In this document: piece after piece, positions 22,901 to 36,100 of the stretch
Layout: each line of letters begins with the position of its first letter
Position numbering within the stretch: position 1 is the first letter of the stretch
From: Turritopsis dohrnii
Lineage: Eukaryota > Cnidaria > Hydrozoa > Anthoathecata > Oceaniidae
Direction of reading: 5' to 3'
Assembly (NCBI GenBank): GCA_027922465.2
Contig: BQMF02000605.1
Coordinates: 158,081-222,080 of the forward strand
Length of the DNA stretch: 64,000 nucleotides
Program-made: the position numbers and the translations under genes
The notes under the pieces: generated by a model
Database searches by the model: none
The model's input: only the letters and a program-made list of their open reading frames with translations
Told to the model about the DNA's origin: nothing

Positions 22901-24607
22901 TCTTTTCAATGATTTTATTACTGAAACTGAATTTTCAGTAAATGGATGAATAAACACCGCGCCCACTTTCAAAACACACCCATTTCATACATAACAGTTA
23001 AAGGGAGAGTTCACTAGAGTACTTTGTATTTATTTTCATGCTTTTATATTTCTTTCTACGCAATATCAAGAACAATAAAATGTTCTTCAATGAACTGTGA
23101 GTTATGAATGATCAGTAGACAGAAGCATCATGTAAATAGGTGTGTCGTAAAAAATTTGCTTTACATGTATTGCATTGCATTATTGTGAATGTTATTTGAA
23201 CAAATCTGTAAGAAGTTGGAAAACGTTCTGGATTAACAATAGCAAACTTTTGTTTTTACTGCCAGGTTATTATACCATGGGGTTGTATATTACGATCTGT
23301 TCCAGTATGGGCTTGTGTGTTGACCCATTTTTGCAACAATTGGATCTGGTTTATGGCATTGACAGGGTTACCGATGTATTTCGAACAAGTATTGGATTTC
23401 AATCTTGAAGAGGTATAGAAAGCATTAAAATGAATTTATAACTGTGATTGATGAACCTATTCTTTAAAATAATGTAATGATAAACAAAATAATATAAAGT
23501 AATCAAGTTTAAGGCAACAATTTCAGAGATGTTCTATGTTGGAGCTTTTGTTTTTGTTTTTTTAGAATGGTTTTCTGTCAGCATTACCATTCATTTGTGG
23601 TTTTTTAGTCACCATTGCATCAGGTTTTGCTGCTGATGCACTTCGAAAGAACCTTTTATCGACAACCAACACAAGAAAATTAATGGGTTGCCTAGGTAAC
23701 TCCTTCAATATTTTTCTGAACAGAAATCCAGTTTAACTGAAAACATGAAATTTTTTGCCAACTGATGTTGTGAACCCTTTTTGCAAATACTTTATCTTTA
23801 TCTTTATTTTTCTACTTATCTATAAAAAATTTGATTTTGATCCTTTTATCAAGTTAAAATCCTGGACAAAATATTACTAGAAGGTATGCCAGCTATTTGT
23901 TCAGTTAGAGATTCTCTAATTGCACTTACAGGCTTCTACCCAACTGCTGTTTTTCTTCTATTGGCCAGTTACACAAGATGTGACCAGAAAGCCTTGTGTG
24001 TTGCTTATATGACACTTGCTGCTGGGATACTGATCTTCAATACTGCAGGGTATATGGTAAACATGATCGATATGAGTCAAAATTTTAGTGGAGTCATAAT
24101 GGGTTTATGCAATGTCATGGGAACAGCCGCAGGATGTATTACACCATCTGTAACTGGATATTTTACCAATGATAATGTAAGTTTATTGTTGTTTTCTTTT
24201 ATTTGAAGGCAAATCAGCTTATAGATATTAATACAAAATTCTTAAATAGTTTCAATTTTCCATTTTCATTTCTATGAGGTCTTGCAAGTATTCGCTTAAT
24301 GCCAGTATGGTGTGAACATGGCTGTATTATAAGCCTGATATACATTTTTCATATTATTCATTTTGCATTTGTTTTGATTGAAATTATTCATACTTGTAAT
24401 GATATTTTCAATTAATAGCCAACAAGAGGTCAATATCGAAAAGTGTTTGGAATTGCCTCAGGGCTGTGCATATTTGGTGGGAGTTTATACTTGATCTTTG
24501 CAGATAGTCAGCGGCAATCATGGGATGTGTTAGAGAAACATGAAAATAAAGATGATTCCACTGTAAAGGACGATGAACGTCTTTTAATAAATTCTGAAAG
24601 TTGTTGA
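19926..24607 (+). CDS. SLC17-type anion transporter, paralogue B (10 exons)
   Basis: Predicted 481-aa sialin-like carrier. Exons: 19926-20108, 20285-20318, 20865-21064, 21802-21889, 21988-22083, 22620-22753, 23266-23412, 23566-23695, 23932-24176, 24419-24607; all GT-AG with the same phases as its neighbours. The start MFYIPKRHI aligns with the paralogues. Exon 1 gives TM1 with [13 protein letters not shown] followed by an extracellular or lumenal loop with sequons NST and NKT. The 34-base exon 2 gives GGEFNWNQNQQ. Exon 3 holds [20 protein letters not shown]. Exon 4 holds VPAMHAMIGVWSPVSERSRM. The last exon-3 codon is CAG (Q139) where C and D have Glu. The C-terminal tail ends DDERLLINSESC, an acidic-dileucine type motif. 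SLC17 members move organic anions (sialate, acidic amino acids, nucleotides, phosphate, urate) with protons or sodium; the substrate here is unknown. Confidence 0.92.
21327..21388. repeat. Short foldback repeat in gene B intron 3
   Basis: GTCCCCTGCAACAAA and TTTTGTTGCAGGGAC are near-perfect inverted arms about 60 bases end to end with an AT-rich loop. Probably a minimal MITE. Confidence 0.5.
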
Positions 24608-24853
24608 TGTTGCTTTCTTAGTTTTTCTATTATTATTAATATAACATAAATGACTTTAAATTTATATAATCTTCTTATCGGGAAACATATATTTTTTTAA
24701 CATTAAATTTCATTCAGAGAGGAGTGTTTTGAAAAGGAAATAAGTAAATGTATATCATATAGTTTTTCTACTTTAAGATTAACACTATTCCAGAACAGTC
24801 GGTCTTCTCTCCAGTAAAGAATGTAGCTTGTAGTTAGTGACTAAAACTAACTT

Positions 24854-24859
24854 AATAAA
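24854..24859 (+). terminator. Polyadenylation signal AATAAA, gene B
   Basis: AATAAATAAA lies about 250 bases after the gene B stop and before gene C. Position fits; not otherwise proven. Confidence 0.45.
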
Positions 24860-25528
24860 TAAATCACATATAAATTTTGAAAATATTGTTATCAAAATTA
24901 TGTGCTATCATGTTTATTTCTTATGTTGAATCCATCTTGCAATGTTTCTATTATTTCATTTATAGTCAGGTTATCATACCTATATTTATTATCAGTGACT
25001 TTCAACCATTTCAAAAAACCTCTACGTAAATCCAGCGAATCCAGTTCTTTCAACTAGGTGGAATGTTTGGATTATTGTTTTTGCTTATTTTATCATTTAT
25101 TTATTTATTTATTTTGCAAGAAAGCATCCACAAAAAAAAATCCGATTCACATTACCTTTTCCATTTTACCAGCCAGTTAAATTGATTAATTGTGATACCA
25201 TGGCCTTTCCATGTGGGTTCCCTGAAAACCTTAAAGAATTCTTTTTTTATACTTTTCACTTAAAGGTTGTGTCAACATTATGTTGATACAAGCCACCATC
25301 CGAAATGCTCATTCCAAATTTCAAGGCCCAAATTAGACGCATGTAGACTAATAACTGATGGTATCAATCATTCTTGGAATTCACCAAACTTACTTGGATT
25401 TATGCCACTATCCTAGTGATATTACCACAATGTTTCACAAGTATTGCAATATAACATAGGCTTACTTTTTTTTAATGTCTTGTATACTGTTTGTACTTTC
25501 GTATATTTATAGAAAAACAATACTTAAA
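24860..25528 (+). other. B-C intergenic spacer
   Basis: About 670 bases, with a short TTTA microsatellite near 25085. No gene seen. An ATG at 25475, in frame with gene C, would add 18 residues, but a TTTATAG acceptor-like site lies between the two ATGs. Confidence 0.45.
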
Positions 25529-28500
25529 ATGCTATATATTCCAAAGCGTTACATAATCGCTATGATGGCCCATTTTGGGTTCTTTGTTGTTTATGCACTA
25601 CGAGTTAATCTCAGTGTAGCACTTGTTGCCATGGTAAATTCTTCATATAATGGCGGTGGTCTAAATAGAGATCCTGAATGTCAATCAGAAAACAGGACAT
25701 TACAGTCTCGAAAGGTACTGTTAACTTAATAAATTTTATGTTTATTTTTTGTTTATTTTTTGCTTATTTTATGTGGTAATATTTCCATTGTTGAATTTTG
25801 CACACATAGATGACTCTTTCCATCTTTCTTTTTCTTTAGACAGGAGAATTTAATTGGAATGAAAAACAACAAGGTTATCTTTTTCTCATGGACCTTCTGA
25901 GTTTCAATTGTCAATTTAAATTTTTTTTGTAGGTTATAGTCAAGTTATTTATTCTGTATCATGATGGTAAAATTTGAATCTCATACTACCTGAATACTGG
26001 TTGCATCTTAGCAAATTCCAACAGGTTATTAATGAACATGTAATTCAGTGCAGTTAGTTTCAAAATGTGCAAAAATAATATAGAATAGAACCCAGTGAGG
26101 AAATTTGTTGGAAAATTACTGCGAAGGAGTGCATTTCTTTAGACACACTGTTTTAATAAAAATACTCTTCATCGCAGTTGCTTTTTGACCATTTTGCCTA
26201 CTGGGAATTTTTATTGCATATGTACATGAGTATGCAACCCATATTCACACATATTGTCAACATCCATGTGCATCATTGGATATGGAGCGTATAATATGAT
26301 ATGGTGTTCTGTATGCATTATAGTATCATACGACTGTGTCATACAGAAATGGAATCTAACAATATGCAATATTGGCAATAATGTATTCTGCAGGATACAC
26401 ATATCATTCAGTCATTGTTCAAATGCAAATACTTTCACTAGCAATTATTTGGTCTACTGTATTTGGCAGTATAAGAATACTGCATGTTCCAGGACGAGGT
26501 CTAATCTAGGCCAAAAGAGCGTCTGTTGATCGGATGCTGCCTTCTATGTTGTGTTTGTTTTTTGGGAACTTTATTTCGCTTAAAAAACTTCAGTTTATTT
26601 TGTCGCATGATCATAAAATATTTTTGTGTAGACATCATGAGAAAACATTTAAAATTAATTAAGGTTAGGATTTAGGGAATTAGAGAGAGTTTACAGTACT
26701 TACAGCACTGATGCCCTTTCTGTGATTAAAAGTTTTCGACACCATTGTTTGAGATGTTATTTTCAGAATTAAAACCCGTAAAATTTTACACAGGATACTA
26801 GTTAATTGTTAAAGATATTGAAAATTTTATATTAAATCTGATTGATAGTTTTTACTTGGTGAGTGCTGCAAAGCCCCATTTAATTCATTCATATTCATCG
26901 TTGGCATTTTACATCATTACCTAAGCAGAAAAAAAGCAAATAATATAATTTAAAGTAAAAATCAACAATATAGATCATGGAAGTATATTTCCAATGTATA
27001 TTCCACCAGCAATAGAAATATTCTCTCAAGAAAATCAGATGATTTACCATACAACAGTTTGAAAAAATATAAAATAAATGAGAGTCCGAATAAATTCATT
27101 CTATTTATAAAATCAGATGAGTTTATTGAATTATAGTTTATTGAATATAGCTAATTATAATTATGATCTGCTTTCATCAACAATGTGCAAGATTAAACAA
27201 GCTGTGGAAAATTGGAAAAACTGAAGTTGATGTATGAACCTAGGAAATTAAGAACTTTTAAACAATTGAACTTGTGATTTGTTGTTTTTTTTTTTTTGAG
27301 ATGCTTATGATACGCAAGTTTCATTGCAAAGGAGAATATACCTTTGCATTCTGTTTTAATCATACATGCAATCTTAAAAAACTAAATGTAAAGTAAAACA
27401 ACAATCACATTCTAACGTATTTCCACATGTTTTATGTAGTGAGTTAATAGTTCAATAGTAATTCTATACCGTAAATATCTGATTAAGCGCCCAGCATTTA
27501 TTAAGTGCCCCTCCTCTAATAAGCGCCAGGTAATTTCCACAAAGTTCAATAAGCACCCAGTATTTATTAAGCGCCCCCCCCCCCCCCCCCCCCCCCCCCT
27601 TGAATAAGCGCCCACCTTATAAAAGAAGGGGGTTAATCGAAAACTGCTTTGAGAAACTGGGCGCTTATTTGAAATTTTTACTTTCTTATATCGGGAATAA
27701 AAAATACATAGTTTATGTTGTGGGCATCTATAAATTTTATTAAATTCAACTCTAAAGTTGAAAACTATTCTTGTCCATCAGGGACTCTTACTGTTCGACT
27801 ACATTTTGTGCGGATAACACACAAGTCCAACTTCCCATTTTTCGTTTCCCAATGACTGTAAGGTAGATGTAATTTCTTGTAACGTAACGTTGTAGCTGAA
27901 ACATTTAACACCTATTTCTCTCAGATCCCTTCAGTAGTTAGAGATAAAATACCATTTACAGCTAAAAACTTTAGAGATTATCTGAATAATCCAAACCCTA
28001 TCTCAATCTTTTTATCACCAACTTGTCCTGATGAAGTCCTTGACCACATAAACAGCTTAAATAGCAACAAGGCCTCTGGCCCAAATAGCATTCCCTATAA
28101 AATTTTAAATTTGTTAAAATTTGAAATTTCCAAGCATTTATCAGATTTAATCAATCTTTCTTTTATAAGTGGTAGTTTTCCCTCTGCCCTTAAAACAGCA
28201 AAGGTCATACCTGTCTTCAAAAAAGGGTCTCCTCAAGAGGCTAATAACTATCGACCCATTTCTTTGCTTTCCAATGTTGACAAGATTTTTCAAAAAATCA
28301 TGTATAAACGCCTTATCAACTTTCTTAATTCTCATAATATTTTATATCCACTTCAATTTGGATTTAGAACGAATCATTCCACTGAGACTTCTCTCATGAA
28401 CATTGTTGAGCGTATTCTCAAATGTTTAGATAGAGGAGAAATTGCATGTGGCATATTTTTAGACTTACAAAAAGCTTTTGATACAGTTGATCACAAGATA

Positions 28501-31500
28501 TTACTTGCTAAACTTAGATATTATGGAATACGTGGAAAAGCCTTGGACTGGTTTAGATCTTTTTTGTGTAATAGGAGCCAGTATGTTTCGATTGGTCCTT
28601 GCTATTCGAAAATTGTATATGGTGTTCCTCAAGGTTCAGTTCTTGGACCGTTGCTTTTTTTGATAAATGACATGCATAAGGCAGTTAGGTTCTCTTCTAT
28701 TTTCCATTTTGCTGATGATACGAATATTTTAAATTTCAGTCGTGATGCCAAGCAATTGGCAAAACACATCAACATTGATTTGAAACTACTATCTCATTGG
28801 CTGAATGCCAATATGATTTCTCTTAACGCTTCGAAGACTGAATACATAGTATTTAAACATCAAAATCGTAAAGTTGACTTTAATATTCGAATTAAGCTAA
28901 ATGGGAAAAGACTATCACGCAGTTCCTCAATCAAGTATCTTGGAATTTACATAGATGAGAATCTTAACTGGTCTAGGCATGTCAATGAACTTTCGATCAA
29001 ACTTCGAAGAGCAAATGGCGCTCTGTCTAAGATTCGCCACTTTATGACCCAGTCCCTTTTGGTTTCAGTATACCATGCCATTTTCAATCCTCATATTAGC
29101 TATGCTTGCCAGATTTGGGGACAGCGTCAAACTTACATTACTAGGCGTATATTTTTACTTCAAAAGCGTTCTGTCAGAATCATTTCCAAACTGGATTGGC
29201 AAGCCCACTCTAATCCTATATTTCTTAATCTTGGCCTTGTTAAGTTCTTCGATTTTGTAAAGCTTCGGAACCTTCTTTTTGTACATCGGTATTTACATAA
29301 CAAACTTCCTCCATGTATTTATAATACTTTTCGTTTTAACCGTGTGGATTTGAATGTCTTCGTGGAAGGACATCAGGAACACTGGTAAAATACCCATTCA
29401 AAACGGTATCATTCGGTGAATATTCAATTGAAAACCAATCAATAAATAACTGGAATTCTATTATGCAAAATCTTCAAATCGATGATTTATCAACTCATTC
29501 TTATGCCCAAACTAAATCATTAGTTACAGAGTATATGTTAACTCTCTATTTCTTAGGTTTATAGTTTAGATACTTTTCTGACATACGAATATTATTTTTA
29601 TTTTACGAGAATTTCTGGTGGCCACCTCCTCGAATAGATTCATCTAATTGGGGTGGTCTCCTATTTGTAAATATAATAGGTATAAATTGTGAGTATTGAA
29701 AAAGAATAAATTACTTACTTACTTACTTACTTGTATCTGCGTTCAAAAACTGATGAAGTAGTTTTGAAATTTGACGATGAGAAAGATGATGTCGATGTTG
29801 TTTAAATAAAAACTAAAAAATCTAGTAAGACCCTAGTAAAAACAGTTGTAAGACGTTTTTTTCAGTTTTATTTTTCAAGAAAAATTATAAAAATCAAAAT
29901 TATCGTTAGTGCAAAATTAGAAAAGTTTTATTAGCGCCCAGCATTTATTAAGTTCCCCTTCGATTAAGCGCCCAAGCAAAAAATCCAAAAATTTAATAAG
30001 CGCCCAGGGCGCTTGTTCAGATATTTACGGTATACAGCCAGAAAACATCTTTTAAAAAAAAATTTACTTCATTTAGGTCTCATATTGAGCTCCTTTTTCT
30101 ATGGTTATTTGTTTACGCAAGTGCCTGGTGGATGGTGGGCAAGCAAATATGGTGGAAAGAAACTTTTTGGAATAGGTGTCCTTTGCACATCTATCTTCAC
30201 AATGCTGACAACTATTGCTGCACGAACAAATTTTTACTTGTTGTTACTAATAAGAGTATTAGAAGGCATAGGAGAGGTAACTCACTTTTACTTCATGCAA
30301 AGTGAACGCTATTTTCAGTTAAATTTCATTAAACGAAACCTAAGACCAGATTTGCTTTAATTTTGAAAGCATTTGAAAACAAAATCTTATATTTTGTTCA
30401 TCAAGTTAATTTTTTGCAAATGCATGTTCATTCATTACTAGTTATTTGAGTCTAAAACAGATAGCAACAAGTTGTTTCTATCTTTGGTTCTGTCTTGAGA
30501 ACTGGGCAGATATACAAGTGTTGAAGCACTCCATCCAATCCATTTGAAATTTCTCTGTAAAATGGGAACCTTCACTGTGTTCATTAACAAAATTCTTGGC
30601 ACATCTTGTGAACACCACAAAAATATATTAACAGTTTATAACAAACAATTAGAAAACATGAAATAAAAGCCTTATCAGTATTTTTTCAATTTTATTCTAT
30701 TCTATTCTTGCTTCATCCTAGGGCGTGACATTTCCAGCAATGCATGCTTTGATTGCCTTATGGGCACCTATGTGCGAACGTTCAACAATGGTGGTTTTTG
30801 CACATTCTGGTAAAAATCTTGCTTTGTTTTGGATACATTAAGTGGTATTCTTCTCCTGAAATGCTACTAAATGACAACAACAACAACAAAGGTCTTGTGT
30901 GAATCCTTTATGTTAAAGGAACTTTATTTTAAACGTTGTGTTTCAGGAATACATACCGGCACAATTGTTGCACTCCCAGTATCAGGACTGCTGGCTGGAT
31001 CCTCTTTTCTTGGTGGATGGCCTTCTGTTTTCTATGTATTAGGTACCTTGTATTATATCATTTCTTTATATTATTTCATTAAGATGTTTTACAATGTGTA
31101 TAGAACACAGCAGCATTTTTTGCCTTATCATAAATGTAAGAAATTTTGAGAGAGTAACGTACAATGGAAAAATCAGATACGTTTTTGAGAAGTCAAAGCT
31201 GTTTTTGATAGAGGTAGTTGAACCAATAATGTATATATTGTTGACGATACATTTCGAAATTTAAAATATTCATCTTTCTTATTTTTACAGAAACCACTTT
31301 TTCATTTTTCACAAAATATACTAGTCGAAAGAACTTGAAAATGGCTTTCCATCAATGTAAAAATTGTTTTGAAATTCGATATATTTATTTAAAAAAAACA
31401 GCTTTAAAATTTCCGTTTCCAACATTATGAAACGCACTGTATTTTAATCGTAAGCTTGAGCCTTTATATTCCTTTCTTGTAATGATGTCTGGCTTAGTTG

Positions 31501-34500
31501 CTTTAATTTGCAATGCTTCCAAGGTCATTAGATGGTAGACTGATTTCGTCGATCATATGATAATTTTCACGTCATCCATTGTTAATTCACACCCACATTT
31601 GTCGAAATGTTTTTGTACAGGTTTTCTCGATTGGTTATGTTCTCTCACGCGGGTTATTAGGGTTTTTGGTAGAGATTTTCAAATAAATTCTAATTTGATG
31701 TTACAAAAAATGACTCTCTATGATTTTGGGGAAAACGCGAGATCATGTATTTATCTTAATGATGATTATGTTAGGTTTTGTTGGTTTCATATGGTATCTT
31801 TTGTGGTGCTTGCTCGTAACAAGTAGTCCAGAACAGCATCCAACAATATCTGAAGAAGAGAAACAGTATATTTTATCTGGGAATGAACGAGGCCCTACCA
31901 AATCTCAGGTAGGTACAAAATTATCACCCTTTTGTAGCTAATGAGCAATTACACATTATCAAGGCATTATCAGATTAAATTAAAATAAAGTAAAGCATTA
32001 TTAACAGTTGCAGATTCTTTTTTTGTCAAAGCTAACATTAAAACATTAAAAAATGTGTGAAACAATTCATCATCTACAATCTTAAATTGGAGTTTCTAAA
32101 GAAGTGCACTCATTCGAGGGTAAATGCTCATACCAAGGAGAACAATGATAACAGAAGATGAATTAAACTTTACTTCTTTCTAGCAAAATATTTGTATAGA
32201 ACAAAATGTAACTAACGATTAAGTTATTACAAAATATTGTTGAGCTTACCATTATCCTGATACATCGAAAAGTTTTCATAAATTTTTGCAAATATATGCA
32301 GAAAGTTGTACACCTTTTCAAGGAAAATGCTTTTTGTCACAGTGCAGTTATGACCTACTGGGTCCATTTAATAATGCATCCATTTATATTATATGGTAAT
32401 ATATTGGAGTTTAAGTGTGCGCCTCTTCAATTATGTATGCTAATTAAGGATTATATTGATCACTGTATACCCAACGAATATTTAATACGATTGTTATATA
32501 CCGATATAATAGCCAATACAATTGTTAGGTCATGTAAATGTAAATAAAGTTAACATGCGTAGATTGTATCAGCAAAATTACAGATGTCTGTCATAAATGA
32601 TAATAAATAATAAATAACAGTATTGAAAACTAGTGGACTTAAGATCGAACCCTGTGGTACACCAAATCTGATTAAAAACCAGAAGAGCTTAGTCCTCTGA
32701 AAACGGTCAGTGAGGTAGCTTGTTATCAAACAGAGACTTTCCATTAAACAACCATTTTCTTTTAATTGGTATGGTAGTTCAGGGAGAAGCATCTGTTTTA
32801 GATAGAACATTTTCAAGGGAATATCCTGTGCCTAACTCACCCTGTATTTTTATTACAACTCTTTTGTGAAAGAAACAAATGACTACTCAACCATTTGTCT
32901 TTTGGTAAATGTGGTGTAGCATAGAAATAACCAATTAACCAGGAAAAACAGAGATTGCCAATTCATCTATTTACATGTAATTTGGAAAGGTACATCAAAA
33001 ACAAAAGTTTCAAGGTTTTTTATTATTGCCTAATTCAACAAACATCTTGTTATCTTGAAAACCCTGAATTATAAATGAACCCGGATTTATTCTTCTTCCT
33101 GAATAATTAAATCAAAATGGCAGATTTAAGATACCTAATGATGATAATTTGACACTTTAAGATTCAAAATTAACATTTTCTGCCATGATTTTGTTTAGCA
33201 TGTTGCAATTCCTTGGTTACAAATTTTGAAATCAACACCTGTTTGGGCGTGTGTTGTTGCAAATTTCTATACAGGATGGGTGTTCTTTATGGTATTAACT
33301 GAGCTTCCAGCATACTTTGATGAAGTATTAGCTTTCAATTTAAAGGAGGTTGGCATGATTTATTTTCTATTGTTTTGGTTGCAAATTATTTTGATTCTCA
33401 TCAATAAGCTGATCATTTCCTTTTAGAATGGTTTTCTTTCAGCTCTCCCATTTCTAGTCAGTTTTTGCATGACTGTCATGTTTGGGATTTTGGCCGATTA
33501 TCTTATAAAAAAACATTTAAGCGCAACAACTACTAGAAAGTTAATGACCTTTATCGGTAAGTTGCAGTACTTGTGAACCTGATATAACATGATTTACTGG
33601 GTTAGATTAGATCTTATAAAGGCGTATAAAGGCTTGTGAATATGCCTGCAGTAAGCCCAAATTCGTCATTCCTTAAAATTATTGGTAGAAATACACACTT
33701 CAACATCCAAATGCCATTATTATTTAGAAAAGTGTAAGGACAACTTGACTGATAATGTGAAAAAGTTCTCTCAAAATGTATAGTGCGATGTGAATCATCT
33801 CATCAGTGACACAACAGCTTTCTTCTCTTATTGCCACAATCCAGGTCCAACGAACAAAGTCATCTTCATCAACAGTTGTAAGAAATTGAGAAATTAAGTT
33901 TGTATGTTTTAGGATGTTACCCAACTGCAGTATTTCTGATTTTGGCCAGTTATACCGGTTGTCATGAAAAAGCCTTATCTGTAATCTTCATGGCTCTTGC
34001 TACAGGTACTGTGGTTATCAATACCCCTGGCTTTAATGCCAACATCATTGATTTGAGTCAAAACTATTCTGGAATTATAATGGGGATTTGCAACTTTGCA
34101 GGTACTGTTGCTGGCTGCATAGTACCATCCATAACTGGAATTTTGATCAATGGCAATGTATGTATTCCTTTTTTTGGTAATGGAATCTTTTGTTATGGTT
34201 GTAAAAGATGTTTGTGTATGTTCTATAAGTAGTAAATAGGTTATTTACAGGAGGTTTTGGGCTTTCATCTGCCTGCATCCTGAATGATGAAGGTGAGTTA
34301 TATAAATAAACCAGATTGATGAGATAAGAACAAACTTGGAATAAAGGAATAAAGCTGATACATTTCAACACGAACAATAGCAATTCATTGCTCTTGCTGT
34401 ATCTTTTACCACTACTCCCACAGATTTCTTACGTTGTTGGTTAAGTAATAAAGAAACCGAAACGTATGAAAATCAATGTTTTGATTTATTTCAGCCTACA

Positions 34501-34725
34501 AGATCGCAATATCGAAAAGTATTTGCTATTGCCGCAACAATTTTATGCATTGGTGGCCTGTTTTACATGGTGGCTGGTGATTGTAGGCGCCAGTCTTGGG
34601 ATGTGATAGATACTACTCAAACAACATCAGCAAGTTCTCAGACTTTATTATTTGATCAAGAGCATAGTGAGGACAAAAGTAATAATAGTGAAGATAGATT
34701 GCTTTCACCAGTTGTGGATGCATGA
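25529..34725 (+). CDS. SLC17-type anion transporter, paralogue C (10 exons)
   Basis: Predicted 497-aa sialin-like carrier. Exons: 25529-25714, 25840-25873, 30077-30276, 30722-30809, 30947-31042, 31775-31908, 33199-33348, 33427-33556, 33913-34157, 34495-34725. I chose MLYIPKRYI as the start because it aligns with A, B and D. Complete family marks are [14 protein letters not shown] (TM1), sequons NSS and NRT in the first loop, [38 protein letters not shown] with the conserved Glu (E140), APMCERSTM, and [12 protein letters not shown]. The tail carries SEDRLLSP. Intron 2 is about 4.2 kb and contains a MITE plus a TIR element with a LINE inside; intron 6 contains a minus-strand RT relic. The coding frame is intact despite this load. 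Substrate unknown. Confidence 0.92.
26092..26204. mobile_element. Foldback MITE (family 2, copy 1) in gene C intron 2
   Basis: The ends CCAGTGAGGAAATTTGTTGG and TTTGACCATTTTGCCTACTGG are imperfect inverted repeats. The core contains CTGCGAAGGAGTGCATTTCT and CTCTTCATCGCAGT. Three further copies sit around genes C and D, at 35.4, 39.1 and 46.2 kb. Confidence 0.65.
27574..27599. repeat. 26-base homopolymeric C run
   Basis: An uninterrupted C run inside the left arm of the TIR element. The minus strand is therefore G26 and could fold as a G-quadruplex. Its exact length is likely to be unreliable in sequencing. Confidence 0.9.
27880..29733 (+). pseudogene. 5'-truncated LINE reverse transcriptase, frameshifted
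   Basis: The coding frame opens at about 27880 without a start codon and runs through a complete RT domain of the CR1/L2/Jockey-like type: [61 protein letters not shown] and FADDTNIL (FADD in place of the usual YADD). It then enters the LINE-specific C-terminal region ([15 protein letters not shown]). The main frame stops at 29388, but a frameshift near 29370 continues in another frame through [12 protein letters not shown] to a stop at 29564. A non-coding tail ends in (TTAC)n at about 29712-29732. The endonuclease half is missing. It is dead and inserted inside the TIR element of gene C intron 2. Confidence 0.85.
32550..32816 (-). pseudogene. LINE reverse transcriptase relic in gene C intron 6
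   Basis: The minus-strand frame includes [29 protein letters not shown] and [10 protein letters not shown], matching the order of RT motifs 4 and 5 (GVPQGSxLGPLLF, then FADDT with the second Asp lost). Only about 90 codons remain, and the second catalytic Asp of the YADD box is missing, so it is inactive. Confidence 0.7.
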
Positions 34726-35394
34726 CCATTAGTTGACTTATCTCTTTTACGTAAGATCAAATTGATCAAAATGATCAAAATGATCTCGCACACAACTTTA
34801 TTTTAATCTAGTGGATTTTATTTTTTGACCTAAGTTATTTATTGCATCTATTTATTCATCTATTTATTTTGTTTATAAAACAAACGATAGGGATGTACAG
34901 CTTTCTTCTACATGTGAGTATATAATAGCATTGCTCGAGTTATCTATAAGACTTAAATGTTCTTTCATTCTGTCAATCTATGAATGTTTGTTTATTATGT
35001 CACAATAACACAGTTGCATCAAAAGTTTTCATTTACTCTCATGTTTGTGTCATAAACTAATTTCCTTGAAGGCTTGGTTAGTAATTGTCTTAAAAGCTAC
35101 CCTGTTTTTATGTTGGAAAGAAAACAAGCTTGAATCCATTGTGACTTGGAGTGCGGTATCTGGCACAAAATTTTATTATTTAGTTATTGTGCTTCATTCA
35201 TTGATGCATTTGTTTATTTATTTGTTTATTTATTTATTTATTTACATATATATTTATTATTTTTCTTGGACTTAATTCTACTTTAATTGCTTGCATTTTT
35301 CTCTACCCCTTCAGTATTTTTAAAGAAGTGTATATATAATCATCTTGTAATTCAAATGCTTAAACATACAAAAAAAAGATTTTTTACAGTTTTT

Positions 35395-35525
35395 CAAGGA
35401 AGGAAATTTTACTGTTTGAAAAAATTTGTTGAAAAATCACTGTGAAGGAGTGCATTTCTATAGAAATATGCATACTATTTCAATAAGACTCTTCATTGCA
35501 GTGAATTTCAAACGAATTTTCCCCT
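35395..35525. mobile_element. Foldback MITE (family 2, copy 2)
   Basis: The core TCACTGTGAAGGAGTGCATT...ACTCTTCATTGCAGTGA is flanked by matching outer arms (AATTTGTTGAAAAA and TTCAAACGAATTTTCCCC). Same orientation as copy 1. Confidence 0.6.
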
Positions 35526-35554
35526 GGATTGCGGCTTTTTTTGTATTGTGTAGT

Positions 35555-35655
35555 GTTTGCACCCCCCATACTCTTTGCACCTTATCTCACCCTTAGCACC
35601 TTCCCTCACGCTTTGCACCCTCCCTCACGCTTTGCACCTCAACTCACCCTTAAAG
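35555..35655. repeat. C-rich ~20-bp minisatellite
   Basis: About five imperfect units of the type CTTTGCACCCTCCCTCACG. Confidence 0.7.
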
Positions 35656-36100
35656 CCTCCCTTCCCTTGATCCAACATTGGCAACAGAAAATATATGATA
35701 TATGCTGGCTTTTCATAGAATTTTCAGGTGATGTGGGTCCACCACAAATCCATTCTTCAGATTTTTGCATACAAGTAACAAGAACTTGTTTAAGTAATAT
35801 TGACCTGGAAACTGTTCTCAATGTGGGCCCTGTGAAGGAAAATCTCTATGCATTTAAAGCCAGATTATAGGTTACGGAACTTGCAGGAATGTTTCAACCC
35901 CATAACTAAACAACCCCTTCAGATATTAATCTTGCTCTCAAACCAGTGAGTTGACCAATGCATACGGTTTTAGTTGCTGAAATAATTTGGATAGGTGGGT
36001 GCATTGGTACACGGGTAACAAATTATTACTGGTTCTTAATTTTGTATCTTTCATCATATTTTTTAAATCAATTTCTAGATCAATAGATTAACATTCTGGA

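Larger units (their letters stand above)
27465..30034. mobile_element. 2.57 kb TIR element in gene C intron 2, interrupted by a LINE
   Basis: The left terminus starts TATACCGTAAATATCTGATT then AAGCGCCC. The right terminus, in reverse complement, reads TATACCGTAAATATCTGAAC then AAGCGCCC: 26 of 28 bases match. Subterminal GCGCCC motifs recur at both ends (27480-27610 and 29935-30010), separated by the LINE at ~27.88-29.73 kb. TATA at both edges suggests a TA or TATA target duplication. Without the LINE the element would be about 0.7 kb and non-coding, a typical MITE-like element. The right end lies only 42 bases from exon 3 of gene C. Confidence 0.75.
34726..36100 (+). other. C-D intergenic spacer
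   Basis: Holds a TTTA/TTTG microsatellite (about 35210-35245), a family-2 MITE (35.4 kb) and a cytosine-rich minisatellite (35.56-35.65 kb). No gene seen. No clean AATAAA was found close to the gene C stop. Confidence 0.5.

Noticed and set aside
25475..25528. Upstream in-frame ATG as the start of gene C
   Set aside because: It would add 18 residues with no match in paralogues A, B or D, and a TTTATAG acceptor-like site lies between it and the conserved MLYIPKRYI start.
35529..35870. 113-codon plus-strand frame in the C-D spacer
   Set aside because: Half of it is a C-rich minisatellite translation and the remainder has no recognisable domain or splice context.
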